From contig CAMNGP010000004.1 of NCBI GenBank assembly GCA_946538495.1, positions 1 to 46,048 of the forward strand: 46,048 nucleotides of DNA, in the 5' to 3' direction. This DNA comes from an uncultured Candidatus Saccharibacteria bacterium. GTDB taxonomy: Bacteria > Patescibacteriota > Saccharimonadia > Saccharimonadales > Saccharimonadaceae. Positions 7,364-15,286 of the stretch are shown piece by piece (the first letter of the stretch is position 1; every line of letters starts with the position of its first letter). Made by a program: the position numbers and the translations under genes. The notes beneath the pieces were generated by a model, which ran no database searches, was not told the DNA's origin, and was given only the letters and a program-made list of their open reading frames with translations.

Positions 7364-10111
7364 CTACTTTCTCTTAGATTTTTTACCAGCTTTATTCTTC
7401 TTTGAACCAGTCTTTTTGGCTTTTTTCTTGAGTTTCAGCGTTGCCGGCTTCGAAGCACTTTTAGCTGATTTTTTCTTAAACTCATCGTCAAGATTTTTCT
7501 CGCCTTTCGAAATCTCATTTACGCCCCGTTCTGTCTGGGTTTCCGCCATCTTTGTGAGTTCAGACTCGTATTCCTCACCATCAGTTACATCATCGGCTGC
7601 CGCCTCGGCAGGAGTAATTGTAAGCAGAATCTTTAGCACCTCCTCACGCAAATTACGTTGCAAGCCATCAAATAGTTTTTGCGATTCGGAACGGTATTCT
7701 ACCAACGGATCACGTTGCCCAACTGAACGCCAGTGAATCCCTTCACGTAGATGTTGCATATTCTCAAGATGTTGCATCCACAGAGTATCAAGCACTTTTA
7801 GATATACCTCGCGCTCGATTTTGCGCATCGTATCATCGCCAAACTCTAATTCCTTCTTGTGGTAAGCCTCTTCTACCGCTTCAAGCGCTAATTTATAACG
7901 ATCTTTTTCTTTACGCAGCAACCCAATTTCGTGAATTAAATCTTCGTCAAAGTCAAACACCGCCTTAAATTCTTCGTCGAAATTCTTGTTTACGCGCGAA
8001 GAAAACTCCGTCAACATCTTCACTTCTTCACGCATCAAACGCTTAATCTCTGGATAAATCTCCTCTCCATCCAAAATTCTCCTACGCATCAAGTACACAA
8101 CCTTACGATGTCTATTTATCACATTATCATACTGCACCACATTTTTACGTGAATCAAAGTTAAATCCTTCTATACGTTTTTGTGCAGCTTCCAGAGTTTT
8201 TGAAATCGCCTTAGTCTGAATCGGAGTGTCTTCATCTACACCAAGTCTCGTCATCAACATCTTAACACGATCGCCTTGGAAAATTCGCATCAAATCATCT
8301 TCGCAAGAAACAAAGAACTGTGTCGTGCCAGGATCACCTTGGCGTCCGCCACGCCCACGTAGCTGATTGTCAATTCGCCTAGCATCATGTCTTTCTGAGC
8401 CAATTACCACCAAGCCGCCAAGCTCGCGCACGCCCTTACCTAGCTTAATATCAGTACCACGCCCTGCCATGTTAGTGGCTAGAGTAATAGCACCCTTCTC
8501 GCCCGCCTTAGCAATAATCGCTGCCTCGCGCTCGTTGTTTTTAGCGTTCAAAAGTTCATACTTAATACCAAGCCCGTCTAAGTAGCGCGCGATTTCTTCG
8601 TTGTTCTCAATCGAACCAGACCCCACCAAAACTGGCTGGCCTCTTTCGTGGTATTTCTTTATCTCGTTCGCAATCGCTTTTAACTTTCCAGCCTTAGTCT
8701 TATAGATTAAGTCGTCCTTGTCTATACGTTTTATTGGACGATTCGGCGGAATTTGCACCACATCCAAAGCATAAATCTGTTGAAACTCTTCTGCCTCGGT
8801 AAATGCCGTACCAGTCATACCGGATAGCTTCTTATATAGTCTAAAAAAGTTCTGGAACGAAATCGTTGCTAGGGTCATTGATTCTTGTTTTACTGCAACA
8901 CCCTCTTTAGCTTCAATGGCTTGATGTAGTCCCTCGTTATAACGACGCCCCTGCATCAAACGTCCAGTGTGCTCATCTACGATGATCACTTCACCAGAAT
9001 TTGTCACAACGTAATCTTTATCACGCTTAAAGACTATTTCGGCTTTAATCGCTTGATCCAAATGATAAACCAGCCTCATATTCTTGGTAGAATACAGATT
9101 GTCTACACCTAAAATCTTTTGTACTTTATCAATTCCTTCATCAGTCAAAGTCACCGAGCGACGCTTTTCGTCAAAGATATAATCATCTGGCGTCAATCTA
9201 CTTGCAACCTTTGCAAACTGATAATAAGATTCAGGATTATCTCCCGACGGAGCTGAAATAATCAAAGGAGTCCTAGCCTCATCAATTAAAATCGAGTCTA
9301 CCTCGTCCACAATGGCAAAATTTAACTCTCGCTGGCGCAGATATTTAACTTCGCTAGCCATATTATCACGTAAATAGTCAAAACCAAATTCATTATTTGT
9401 ACCATAAGTAATATCGGCCTCATAAGCTTGTCTACGCGTGCATGGCTTGAGATGCAAAAACCTCTCATCGTCATGTTCCTCGTTCTCATACTCTGGGTCA
9501 TAGATAAACGAGGCCTCATTGATAATTACTGCCACCGACAAGCCAAGAAAATCATAAATCGGACCGTTCCAACCAGCATCACGTTGTGCCAAATAATCGT
9601 TTACCGTTACTACATGCACACCACGTCCAGTCAAGCCATTCAAATACGCCGGCAACATCGCAACTAAGGTCTTACCTTCGCCAGTTTTCATCTCCGCTAC
9701 CGCACCCTCATGCAACACCATACCGCCAATCAGCTGCACATCATAAGGACGAAGACCAGTTACGCGCCTTGCAGCCTCTCGTGCCACCGCAAAAACATCT
9801 GGTAAAAGCTCGTTCAAAATCTTGGTATCATCGATCGGCGGACGTTTCTTACCAGTACGATTAATACCCTGTTCTGTACGCGCAATCTTTAACGCCCTAT
9901 CAATTTTTTTCCTGAAAATTTCCGTTTGTGCCCTTAGTTCTTCGTCGGACATTTTCTCATATTTAGGCTCAAGTTTATTAATCTCTTGCGCCTTCTTCCA
10001 AAGCCTGCGTAAAACCTTTTTTTGCGCATCACCAAAAACACCTTGCAGGAATTTAGTAAGTGCCGTCTTATCGGCCAACTTGTCGGTCGGTTTTTTCTCT
10101 TTTTTCGCCAT
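7364..10111 (-). CDS. secA: Preprotein translocase ATPase SecA
   Basis: 915 aa, full length. Membrane-peripheral motor that drives secreted proteins through SecYEG; it would handle the signal-peptide proteins encoded here. Visible features: Walker A MKTGEGKTLVAMLPAYLNG, DEVDS and DEARTPLIIS in NBD1, the preprotein cross-linking region, NBD2 with TNMAGRGTDIKLG and GGRGGRQGDPG, and the scaffold/wing region (GIHWRSVGQRDPLVEYRSE). The C-terminal zinc-binding CXCX8C(H/C) tail is absent; the protein ends in about 40 Lys-rich residues (KKKAKKTGSKKNKAGKKSKR). It has its own promoter about 23 nt upstream and a GGAG SD, so unlike many genes here it has a leader. Confidence 0.98.
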   Translation of the reverse strand: MAKKEKKPTDKLADKTALTKFLQGVFGDAQKKVLRRLWKKAQEINKLEPKYEKMSDEELRAQTEIFRKKIDRALKIARTEQGINRTGKKRPPIDDTKILNELLPDVFAVAREAARRVTGLRPYDVQLIGGMVLHEGAVAEMKTGEGKTLVAMLPAYLNGLTGRGVHVVTVNDYLAQRDAGWNGPIYDFLGLSVAVIINEASFIYDPEYENEEHDDERFLHLKPCTRRQAYEADITYGTNNEFGFDYLRDNMASEVKYLRQRELNFAIVDEVDSILIDEARTPLIISAPSGDNPESYYQFAKVASRLTPDDYIFDEKRRSVTLTDEGIDKVQKILGVDNLYSTKNMRLVYHLDQAIKAEIVFKRDKDYVVTNSGEVIIVDEHTGRLMQGRRYNEGLHQAIEAKEGVAVKQESMTLATISFQNFFRLYKKLSGMTGTAFTEAEEFQQIYALDVVQIPPNRPIKRIDKDDLIYKTKAGKLKAIANEIKKYHERGQPVLVGSGSIENNEEIARYLDGLGIKYELLNAKNNEREAAIIAKAGEKGAITLATNMAGRGTDIKLGKGVRELGGLVVIGSERHDARRIDNQLRGRGGRQGDPGTTQFFVSCEDDLMRIFQGDRVKMLMTRLGVDEDTPIQTKAISKTLEAAQKRIEGFNFDSRKNVVQYDNVINRHRKVVYLMRRRILDGEEIYPEIKRLMREEVKMLTEFSSRVNKNFDEEFKAVFDFDEDLIHEIGLLRKEKDRYKLALEAVEEAYHKKELEFGDDTMRKIEREVYLKVLDTLWMQHLENMQHLREGIHWRSVGQRDPLVEYRSESQKLFDGLQRNLREEVLKILLTITPAEAAADDVTDGEEYESELTKMAETQTERGVNEISKGEKNLDDEFKKKSAKSASKPATLKLKKKAKKTGSKKNKAGKKSKRK

Positions 10112-10133
10112 TTATAACTCCAATCTGCCCCCT

Positions 10134-10142
10134 ATTCTACCA
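10134..10142 (-). promoter_or_regulatory. secA promoter (TGgTAGAAT, leadered)
   Basis: The extended -10 TGGTAGAAT lies 22 nt upstream of the secA ATG. The intervening leader carries TTGGAG as a ribosome-binding site. Confidence 0.6.
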
Positions 10143-10144
10143 CA

Positions 10145-10507
10145 TTATTTCTTCCGAATAAAGAGGTTGCGCCAGTTTCTTTTTTGGCGATGTGGCTGAG
10201 TTTCTAATTTATATCTACGAATTTGGCCAGTCAATTTAGCCTCCACCAAATCTACCCCAGCAAAAACGTTTGAGCACTCATCTTTAGCTGCCAAAACTTT
10301 GCCGCCAGGAATTTCCATCGCCGCCGACAGAGCATATTTCTCTCCCTGTTTTTTACCAATTTCAGAAACCACAACCTTACATACTACATCTTTTTTCGCA
10401 TTATGAGGCAAATAACGATCAAGCTTGCCAATTCGTTTTTCTACATATTTCTTAAAAGGTTCGTCTATCTTATAACCATTTCCGCTCAACTCAATCTTTT
10501 CGATCAT
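10145..10507 (-). CDS. hpf: Ribosome hibernation promoting factor, short form
   Basis: 120 aa of the HPF/RaiA (YfiA) fold: an N-terminal beta strand MIEKIELSGNGYKIDE, helix FKKYVEKRIGKLDRYLP, and a second helix DLVEAKLTGQIRRYK. It lacks the long C-terminal dimerisation domain, so it is the short type that blocks the ribosome A/P sites in stationary cells. The ATG lies just past the serS TAA, with an AAGGAGG SD inside the end of serS, so it is translationally coupled to serS. The basic tail (RQKRNWRNLFIRKK) could bind rRNA (inference). Confidence 0.88.
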   Translation of the reverse strand: MIEKIELSGNGYKIDEPFKKYVEKRIGKLDRYLPHNAKKDVVCKVVVSEIGKKQGEKYALSAAMEIPGGKVLAAKDECSNVFAGVDLVEAKLTGQIRRYKLETQPHRQKRNWRNLFIRKK

Positions 10508-10508
10508 T

Positions 10509-11753
10509 TTATAGTTCCTCCTTATTATTTAAATATGGTTTCAAAACCTCAGGGATTTTCAATTTGCCATCTTTAGTGGCATAATTCTCTATTACTGCCA
10601 CCATCGTACGTGCCAAACTTACCGCTGTGCCATTCAAAGTATGTAAAACCTCTACCGTGCCGTCTTTGCGCCTCACTCTAATATTCAAGTTTCGTGCCTG
10701 GAAATCTGTACAGTTACTACAGCTCGTAAGCTCACGATAGGTTTGATCTGCCGGCGACCAATATTCAATATCATACTTCTTGGCCGCTGGCGCACCAAGA
10801 TCGCCCGCCGCAATATTAATCACCCGATAAGGAATGCCCAATTCTTGCCAAATTTCTTCCTCGGTCGCAAGTATCATTTCGTGCATTTCTTTGGATTTTT
10901 CCGGTAAACAAAAGATATACATTTCTAGCTTGTTAAACTGATGTACGCGGAAAAGACCGCGTGTGTGTTTACCGGCCGAGCCCGCCTCTTTACGAAAACA
11001 CGCCGAAAGCCCTGCGTATTTGAGCGGCAAATCATCCTCATCAATAATTTCATTCATATGATAGCCAGTTAAGGCAATTTCTGCTGTCGCAATCAAAGCC
11101 AAATCCTCACCCTCAATAAAGTATTCATCTGATTGGTCGGATGTTCTCGGGTTAAAACCAGTGCCCTCTAACACTTGCGAGGTCACCAAATCTGGCACCG
11201 TAATAAAATTAAAACCATTTTCAAGCACCTTTTTCAAGCCGAATTGGATTAAAGCGTTTTCAAGTAGAGCCAATTCATTTTTAAGATAATAGAACTTAGC
11301 CCCAGCCACCTTAGCACCACGCTCAAAATCCACCCAATCACGGCTCACGGCATAATCCAAATGGTCTACACCTTCTTTTTTCTTTTCGCCCCAGTTCTTA
11401 ACCTCCACCGAACATTCTTCACCACCTAGTGGCACATCATCAAAAATGATATTCGGCACAGATTTTACTGCAGAAACGCACTCTGCCTCGACCTTAGCCA
11501 AATCTTCCTCAAGACCAACCAATTCTTCTTTAACCTTCTTACCTTCTTCAATTAAAGCTTTGTCTGGTTTGCCACCTTTCATTTTGGCAGCGATTTCGTT
11601 GCGCTTACGACGCAGCTCCTCTACTCTGGCAAGTTCCTTCTTGCGCTTGTCGTCTAGCTTTAAGACGTTTTTTATATCAATTTTGTAGCCCTTCTCACGG
11701 GTCGACTTCTCTACGAGCTCTAAATTGTCTCGAATAAACTTCACATCTAACAT
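10509..11753 (-). CDS. serS: Seryl-tRNA synthetase
   Basis: 414 aa from the ATG at 11753 (MLDVKFIRDNLE), the typical SerRS start. A longer reading from a GTG at 11774 would begin MWYNGLN, but those codons are the promoter -10 (TGG TAT AAT), so that start is rejected. An N-terminal coiled-coil arm of about 100 residues binds the long variable arm of tRNA-Ser. The class II motifs are FRKEAGSAGKHTRGLFRVHQ (motif 2) and LNGTAVSLARTMVAVIENY (motif 3). It charges tRNA-Ser and leads the serS-hpf unit. Confidence 0.96.
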   Translation of the reverse strand: MLDVKFIRDNLELVEKSTREKGYKIDIKNVLKLDDKRKKELARVEELRRKRNEIAAKMKGGKPDKALIEEGKKVKEELVGLEEDLAKVEAECVSAVKSVPNIIFDDVPLGGEECSVEVKNWGEKKKEGVDHLDYAVSRDWVDFERGAKVAGAKFYYLKNELALLENALIQFGLKKVLENGFNFITVPDLVTSQVLEGTGFNPRTSDQSDEYFIEGEDLALIATAEIALTGYHMNEIIDEDDLPLKYAGLSACFRKEAGSAGKHTRGLFRVHQFNKLEMYIFCLPEKSKEMHEMILATEEEIWQELGIPYRVINIAAGDLGAPAAKKYDIEYWSPADQTYRELTSCSNCTDFQARNLNIRVRRKDGTVEVLHTLNGTAVSLARTMVAVIENYATKDGKLKIPEVLKPYLNNKEEL

Positions 11754-11762
11754 ATTAAGACC

Positions 11763-11771
11763 ATTATACCA
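11763..11771 (-). promoter_or_regulatory. serS promoter (TGgTATAAT, 9 nt)
   Basis: The extended -10 ends 9 nt before the ATG at 11753. The predicted transcript would have a leader of 2-3 nt at most. Confidence 0.7.
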
Positions 11772-11885
11772 CACACGATGTTATTATTGATAATTACACT
11801 TCATTAATTCGAACGCTTTTAATTAATAAAACGCAAGTTGGATAACGACAAACTATTATATAAGCTTTACGAAAACAAAAAACTA

Positions 11886-12626
11886 TTACCGCATTTCGTT
11901 GTATAGTTTTTGCCAATCAGCCAAGTGTAGATCGCCTGGCCGAGCATTTAAATCAAATTTTAGCAATTCGAAAACTCGCTTTAATTCTTCTTTAGATTTT
12001 ATCCCAGACAGATTATGAATCAATTTTTTGCGTGGGGCCTTAAAACCCTGGCTAATTAAATAAAAAACTTCGTCAGTGACCACTGGGGCATGTGGCTCCA
12101 AAATCACAACTTGACTATCCACCTTTGGCGGTGGCGTAAACTCTTCGCGCGGCACCACTGGGCCAACTGCCACCTTAGCCCTATTTTTTGCAAAAAGCGA
12201 GAGCATAGTTTCTTTTTCGTCAATTATACGTTCGGCTACCTCTTTTTGTAATAACAAAACCACACGACTAGGCAAATTCGACAGTCTCAAAACCTTCTCA
12301 ATAATCGGACTCGTAATATAATACGGTATATTCCCAGCCACCACATACGACCCGTTAATTTTACCAAAATCATACTGCAAAATATCCCCATGGATCACTT
12401 CTAGATTCTTGCCAGGAAATGACTTCGGCAAATTTGTCGAAAGCCTTTCGTCAAATTCTACCGCAATCACCTTATTGAATCGCTTTAATAGAGAAGACGT
12501 CAAAAACCCTAGTCCTGGACCAATTTCCACGCACAGCTCACCTCCACCAGTCAAATCAGCAATTTCCTCCAAAATCTGGCGATTTTTGAGCCAATGTTGC
12601 CCTAATGATTTATTAGTACCAACCAT
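11886..12626 (-). CDS. ksgA: 16S rRNA dimethyladenosine transferase RsmA/KsgA
   Basis: 246 aa from the ATG at 12626 (MVGTNKSLGQHWL). An earlier in-frame ATG at 12686 lies deep in the upstream gene and adds 20 unlikely residues. KsgA dimethylates two adjacent adenines in helix 45 of 16S rRNA during small-subunit assembly. Visible motifs: SLGQHWLKNRQI, SAM site VEIGPGLGFLTSSLL, NIPYYITSPII (catalytic N-I-P-Y), EFTPPPKVDSQVV, and the C-terminal domain. The start overlaps the end of the Rpf-like gene by 14 nt, giving the rpf-ksgA order known from Actinobacteria. A GGTGGT SD-like stretch precedes the ATG. Confidence 0.95.
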   Translation of the reverse strand: MVGTNKSLGQHWLKNRQILEEIADLTGGGELCVEIGPGLGFLTSSLLKRFNKVIAVEFDERLSTNLPKSFPGKNLEVIHGDILQYDFGKINGSYVVAGNIPYYITSPIIEKVLRLSNLPSRVVLLLQKEVAERIIDEKETMLSLFAKNRAKVAVGPVVPREEFTPPPKVDSQVVILEPHAPVVTDEVFYLISQGFKAPRKKLIHNLSGIKSKEELKRVFELLKFDLNARPGDLHLADWQKLYNEMR

Positions 12627-13647
12627 GTGCATACCACCAAGCAATCGCTTGGCTCCATCCGCCGTAGCGCCCATTAACATACCCAATCATCCAGCGAATC
12701 TGGGTTACCGGATTCGTCTCCCAGTCTGCCCCCACCGAAGCCATCTTGCTACCCGGCAAAGCCTGCGGAATCCCATATGCACCCGAAGATGCATTCCTAG
12801 CATCATACCTACATCCGCTCTCTCGATAAATCAAATCAATCGCATACGACAAATCAGCTTCACTCACCCCTGCCTGACGTGCCCAATTTGCACAAGTTTC
12901 TTGCTCTGGCCGCACGGACTTTTTCGCACCAACCGCCACTACTCTTGATACCGGCTGTCGCACAACTTCCTCGCCAGCCTTTTCTCTTGATACTTCTTGG
13001 TTATCTTTATATAACACATTATAATACACCCGTTTCATCCCTACTTCACCTAGCTGTTTAACCTCAGAAGTTCCGGCCGCCATGTTATAATCGGGCACCT
13101 TTTCTTCGCCAAACGGAATCTCTTCCTCCACCGTGAGTGTACGACCACCATTTCGCTTAATCTCATAAATATTGGCCGTACCAGCCTCTAAGAAATGGGT
13201 GTTTGGCACCATTGCCATCTCGTCGCCGTCATACAAAGTAATTCCAGCATCCTCCGCAATCCTTTGAGTGTCGTAACTTGCAGTCATTAAGTATTTTTCA
13301 GTCTTACCATCTTTTACCACCACCGGACGCGCTCTATAGATATTAACGAAAAAATCATCAGCATTAATCTCGGAATCAATTTTAGGTTCCACAATGTCGC
13401 CTTGATTAATAATAATATTCGCCCGTTCCAAAGCCTCAGCTACTGTTTTAGCCTCAGTCCTTACAATTAGCTTATCGCCCTCGTCATAAAAAGTCACAAA
13501 ATGAGAATCAGATTCCGCGTACAAACCATCACTACCTTCAGCAAAAGTAGATCTAACGTTATTTTTAATTGCGAAACCAAAAAACAACACTAAAGCAATA
13601 GTACCGACTAAAATCAGAGCTTGATCGATCTTTCTCGAAAGCCTCAT
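12613..13647 (-). CDS. Rpf-like protein: DUF348/G5 and lytic transglycosylase domain
   Basis: 344 aa. Basic N-terminus then one membrane anchor (about 11-27); two DUF348-like segments (FVTFYDEGDKLIVRTEAKTV and YLMTASYDTQRIAEDAGI); a G5-like strand region (EEEIPFGEEKVPDYNMAAG, then GKxGMKxVxY-like EVGMKRVYYNVLYKDNQEV); and a C-terminal lysozyme/SLT-like domain (DLIYRESGCRYDARNASSGA, then YGIPQALPGSKM) with the catalytic-type Glu in YRES. The layout resembles RpfB of Actinobacteria, a peptidoglycan-cleaving resuscitation factor, but with an SLT-type catalytic part. Probably anchored outside the membrane. ksgA starts within its last codons, and a probable small RNA lies just upstream. Confidence 0.88.
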   Translation of the reverse strand: MRLSRKIDQALILVGTIALVLFFGFAIKNNVRSTFAEGSDGLYAESDSHFVTFYDEGDKLIVRTEAKTVAEALERANIIINQGDIVEPKIDSEINADDFFVNIYRARPVVVKDGKTEKYLMTASYDTQRIAEDAGITLYDGDEMAMVPNTHFLEAGTANIYEIKRNGGRTLTVEEEIPFGEEKVPDYNMAAGTSEVKQLGEVGMKRVYYNVLYKDNQEVSREKAGEEVVRQPVSRVVAVGAKKSVRPEQETCANWARQAGVSEADLSYAIDLIYRESGCRYDARNASSGAYGIPQALPGSKMASVGADWETNPVTQIRWMIGYVNGRYGGWSQAIAWWYAHGWY

Positions 13648-13653
13648 GTTTAA

Positions 13654-13662
13654 ATTATATCA
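13654..13662 (-). promoter_or_regulatory. Leaderless promoter of the Rpf-like gene (TGaTATAAT, 6 nt)
   Basis: The -10 ends exactly 6 nt before the ATG at 13647. It lies downstream of the small-RNA terminator, so the gene can be transcribed independently. Confidence 0.75.
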
Positions 13663-13683
13663 CAAAAATCACAACAACATAAA

Positions 13684-13705
13684 AACTCGCGTCTTTAGGC
13701 GAGTT
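13684..13705 (-). terminator. Terminator of the small RNA
   Basis: The 7-bp stem AACTCGC/GCGAGTT with an 8-nt loop is followed on the minus strand by TTTT. On the plus strand it is followed by CTTATTTT, so it could act both ways. Confidence 0.8.
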
Positions 13706-13814
13706 CTTATTTTCTAATTCCTAGGTGGTTAATTTAGCCAAAACAGCTCTACACTCTCCACCCTTTTCTCCCAACGGCTCAGGCCTCTTTCAACGTCGGA
13801 TCAGGTCCAAACCT
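13684..13814 (-). ncRNA. Probable small RNA of unknown family (~131 nt)
   Basis: The only stretch over 300 bases without a protein gene in this part (13648-13998) holds a complete transcription unit on the minus strand: promoter 13821-13848, predicted start near 13814, and an intrinsic terminator ending at 13684. The 5' TAGG-TT-TGG can pair with CCACCTA near the 3' side, and an inner AGCC pairs with GGCT, so a folded RNA is plausible. I found neither the SRP GGAA/AGCAG core nor the conserved core of the c-di-AMP (ydaO) riboswitch. It could be a regulatory leader of the downstream rpf-ksgA operon or a free-standing RNA such as a 6S-like one. Confidence 0.6.
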
Positions 13815-13820
13815 AATTCT

Positions 13821-13848
13821 ATTTTAGCATAGGCTTTTCGGCTGTCAA
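13821..13848 (-). promoter_or_regulatory. Strong sigma70 promoter for the small RNA
   Basis: TTGACA, a 16-nt spacer and TAAAAT with TGc in front, read on the minus strand. It is one of the few full -35/-10 pairs in the window, consistent with a stable RNA. Confidence 0.75.
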
Positions 13849-13983
13849 CCTTGTTTTTTAAAAATCTTTATGTTTTAATATGTTTCCGAAAGTCACCAAA
13901 TTAACAGAGATAAAAACCAAAAACCGAACAAACAATTATTGACAAATGATATTTATTATTTTATTAGCATAACTACTATTTTG

Positions 13984-13992
13984 TGTTATACT
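13984..13992 (+). promoter_or_regulatory. Leaderless promoter of the CPTC membrane protein (TGtTATACT, 6 nt)
   Basis: The -10 ends 6 nt before the ATG at 13999 and decides that start over an upstream in-frame ATG at 13939, which would place the promoter inside the coding region. Confidence 0.7.
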
Positions 13993-13998
13993 TACTAT

Positions 13999-14613
13999 AT
14001 GAATTGGAGGAAATGGTGCGACGAGTTTGTTTTAGCTGGCAAAGGAATTTTGCTTGCTACTAAAGAAAAAAGATTCTGGTATGGTTTTATCCCGAGTTTT
14101 TTCTTCTTCGGTTTACTAATCAATCTTCTTCAAGGAGGTTTCTCAAAATTTGAACTAATGCACGCTTTAGGATTTCCTCATTGCTTCAAAATCATCACCG
14201 ATAGTTTTCTCGCCATTTTTGGCGTTAATCAGCCTTTCTTCGATTGGCTTCCAGTTTTTGCCATTTCCCTGCTCCAGGGAATCCTAATTGGCCTTATTGT
14301 TCTTCTCTGGCAAAAGAAAAAGGACCAAAACTCCGCCAATCTCGAAAAAGCCGGCATTATCACCGGTCTCATTGCGCTAGGCGCCGGTTGCCCAACCTGC
14401 GGCACTACTTTACTTACCCCACTCCTTGGTGCCGTCTTTTCCACCGGTAGCCTCGCCATCGCTGGCACAATTTCTATCATCGTTACCATGCTGGCCATCA
14501 TTATTGCAATTTTATCCCTCAAGCGCCTCGGCGAAGAAACCTATGTTATAATTATTAACGAAGAATATCTCGCTCGCAAATCAAAGAAGGAGGCTAATGC
14601 AAAAAGCGCTTAG
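13999..14613 (+). CDS. Polytopic membrane protein with CPTC motif
   Basis: 204 aa from the ATG at 13999 (MNWRKWCDEF). Hydrophobic segments: about 27-47, 62-75, 84-104, 119-139 and 142-168. The segment LGAGCPTCGTTLLTPLLG places a CxxC pair (Cys131/Cys134) within a membrane helix; other Cys include the HCF at about 61-62. The downstream gene, overlapping by 17 nt, encodes a DsbA-like thioredoxin-fold protein with CPYC. The pair suggests thiol-disulfide exchange across the membrane, with this protein recycling or feeding the DsbA-like partner as DsbB, VKOR or CcdA do (inference). I do not recognise the family by name. Confidence 0.8.
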   Translation: MNWRKWCDEFVLAGKGILLATKEKRFWYGFIPSFFFFGLLINLLQGGFSKFELMHALGFPHCFKIITDSFLAIFGVNQPFFDWLPVFAISLLQGILIGLIVLLWQKKKDQNSANLEKAGIITGLIALGAGCPTCGTTLLTPLLGAVFSTGSLAIAGTISIIVTMLAIIIAILSLKRLGEETYVIIINEEYLARKSKKEANAKSA

Positions 14614-15286
14614 AATATCTGGCATTATCGCAATTATCGTAGTAATCATTGCCGCCATTGCCGCCAGCATGAATACTAAACCATCAAATTCCGACAAAAT
14701 CTGGGACGAGGCTATGACCATAGGCAACAAAGACGCTAAAAACTACTTTGTAGTCTATTCTGACCTAGTTTGCCCATACTGTGTCGCCTTCGAAAATGCC
14801 ATTGTCGAACACGAAGAAGAATTCAAAAAATACATCGAAGAAAACGATATCCTGTACGAAGTTAGGCTTTCTGATTTTCTTTACGAATATGGCGAAACCA
14901 ACCCAATCAACTCGCGCTACTCCGCCATAGCTACTTACTGCGCCAAAAACGAAGGCAAATTCTGGGATTATTATAATCTAGCTATCTCTAAAGTTTGGAA
15001 TGATTTCTTTAAATCTGCTGGCAAATCTGCAGTTTCCAATATGTCAAAACTTGGCAAAGATTATTGGATAAAAATCGGTAAAGAAGCAAAGCTAAGCGAT
15101 GATTTCGAGAACTGTGTTAAAAATGACGAGCCGCTTGCCGAGATACAAAAGAATGCCGAAAAATCCGCCAAAATCGCTCGTGGCATGCCGTTTTTCAAGT
15201 TTAACGATTATACTAGTTCCGGCTTCGATCTTTCCTGGGGGTGGGAATACGTCCAAATGTATTTCCAAGCTGGCTTAGATAGTTAA
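14597..15286 (+). CDS. DsbA-like membrane-anchored thioredoxin-fold oxidoreductase
   Basis: 229 aa. The N-terminal membrane anchor spans about 7-25; active site SDLVCPYCVAFENAI has Cys59 and Cys62; the cis-Pro loop is ARGMPFFKFNDY near 195. The helical insertion typical of the DsbA/thioredoxin_4 fold lies between them. The catalytic domain should face outside, where it would introduce or rearrange disulfides in secreted proteins; the Cys-bearing adhesins of this window are possible clients. The ATG lies inside the end of the upstream gene behind a GGAGG SD. It overlaps the convergent rarA by 4 bp at the stops. Confidence 0.88.
   Translation: MQKALRISGIIAIIVVIIAAIAASMNTKPSNSDKIWDEAMTIGNKDAKNYFVVYSDLVCPYCVAFENAIVEHEEEFKKYIEENDILYEVRLSDFLYEYGETNPINSRYSAIATYCAKNEGKFWDYYNLAISKVWNDFFKSAGKSAVSNMSKLGKDYWIKIGKEAKLSDDFENCVKNDEPLAEIQKNAEKSAKIARGMPFFKFNDYTSSGFDLSWGWEYVQMYFQAGLDS

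Noticed and set aside
11754-11774. GTG start for serS giving MWYNGLN
   Set aside because: The codons are the -10 box; the family start is MLDVKF at 11753.
12627-12686. Earlier ATG for ksgA (MGMLMGATADG...)
   Set aside because: These residues are encoded antiparallel to nothing new but entirely inside the upstream Rpf-like gene and match no KsgA N-terminus.
13684-13814. SRP RNA or c-di-AMP riboswitch
   Set aside because: The SRP GGAA loop with AGCAG side and the riboswitch's GGGGAAACC-like core are not found on either strand, although a divergent member cannot be excluded without a covariance search.
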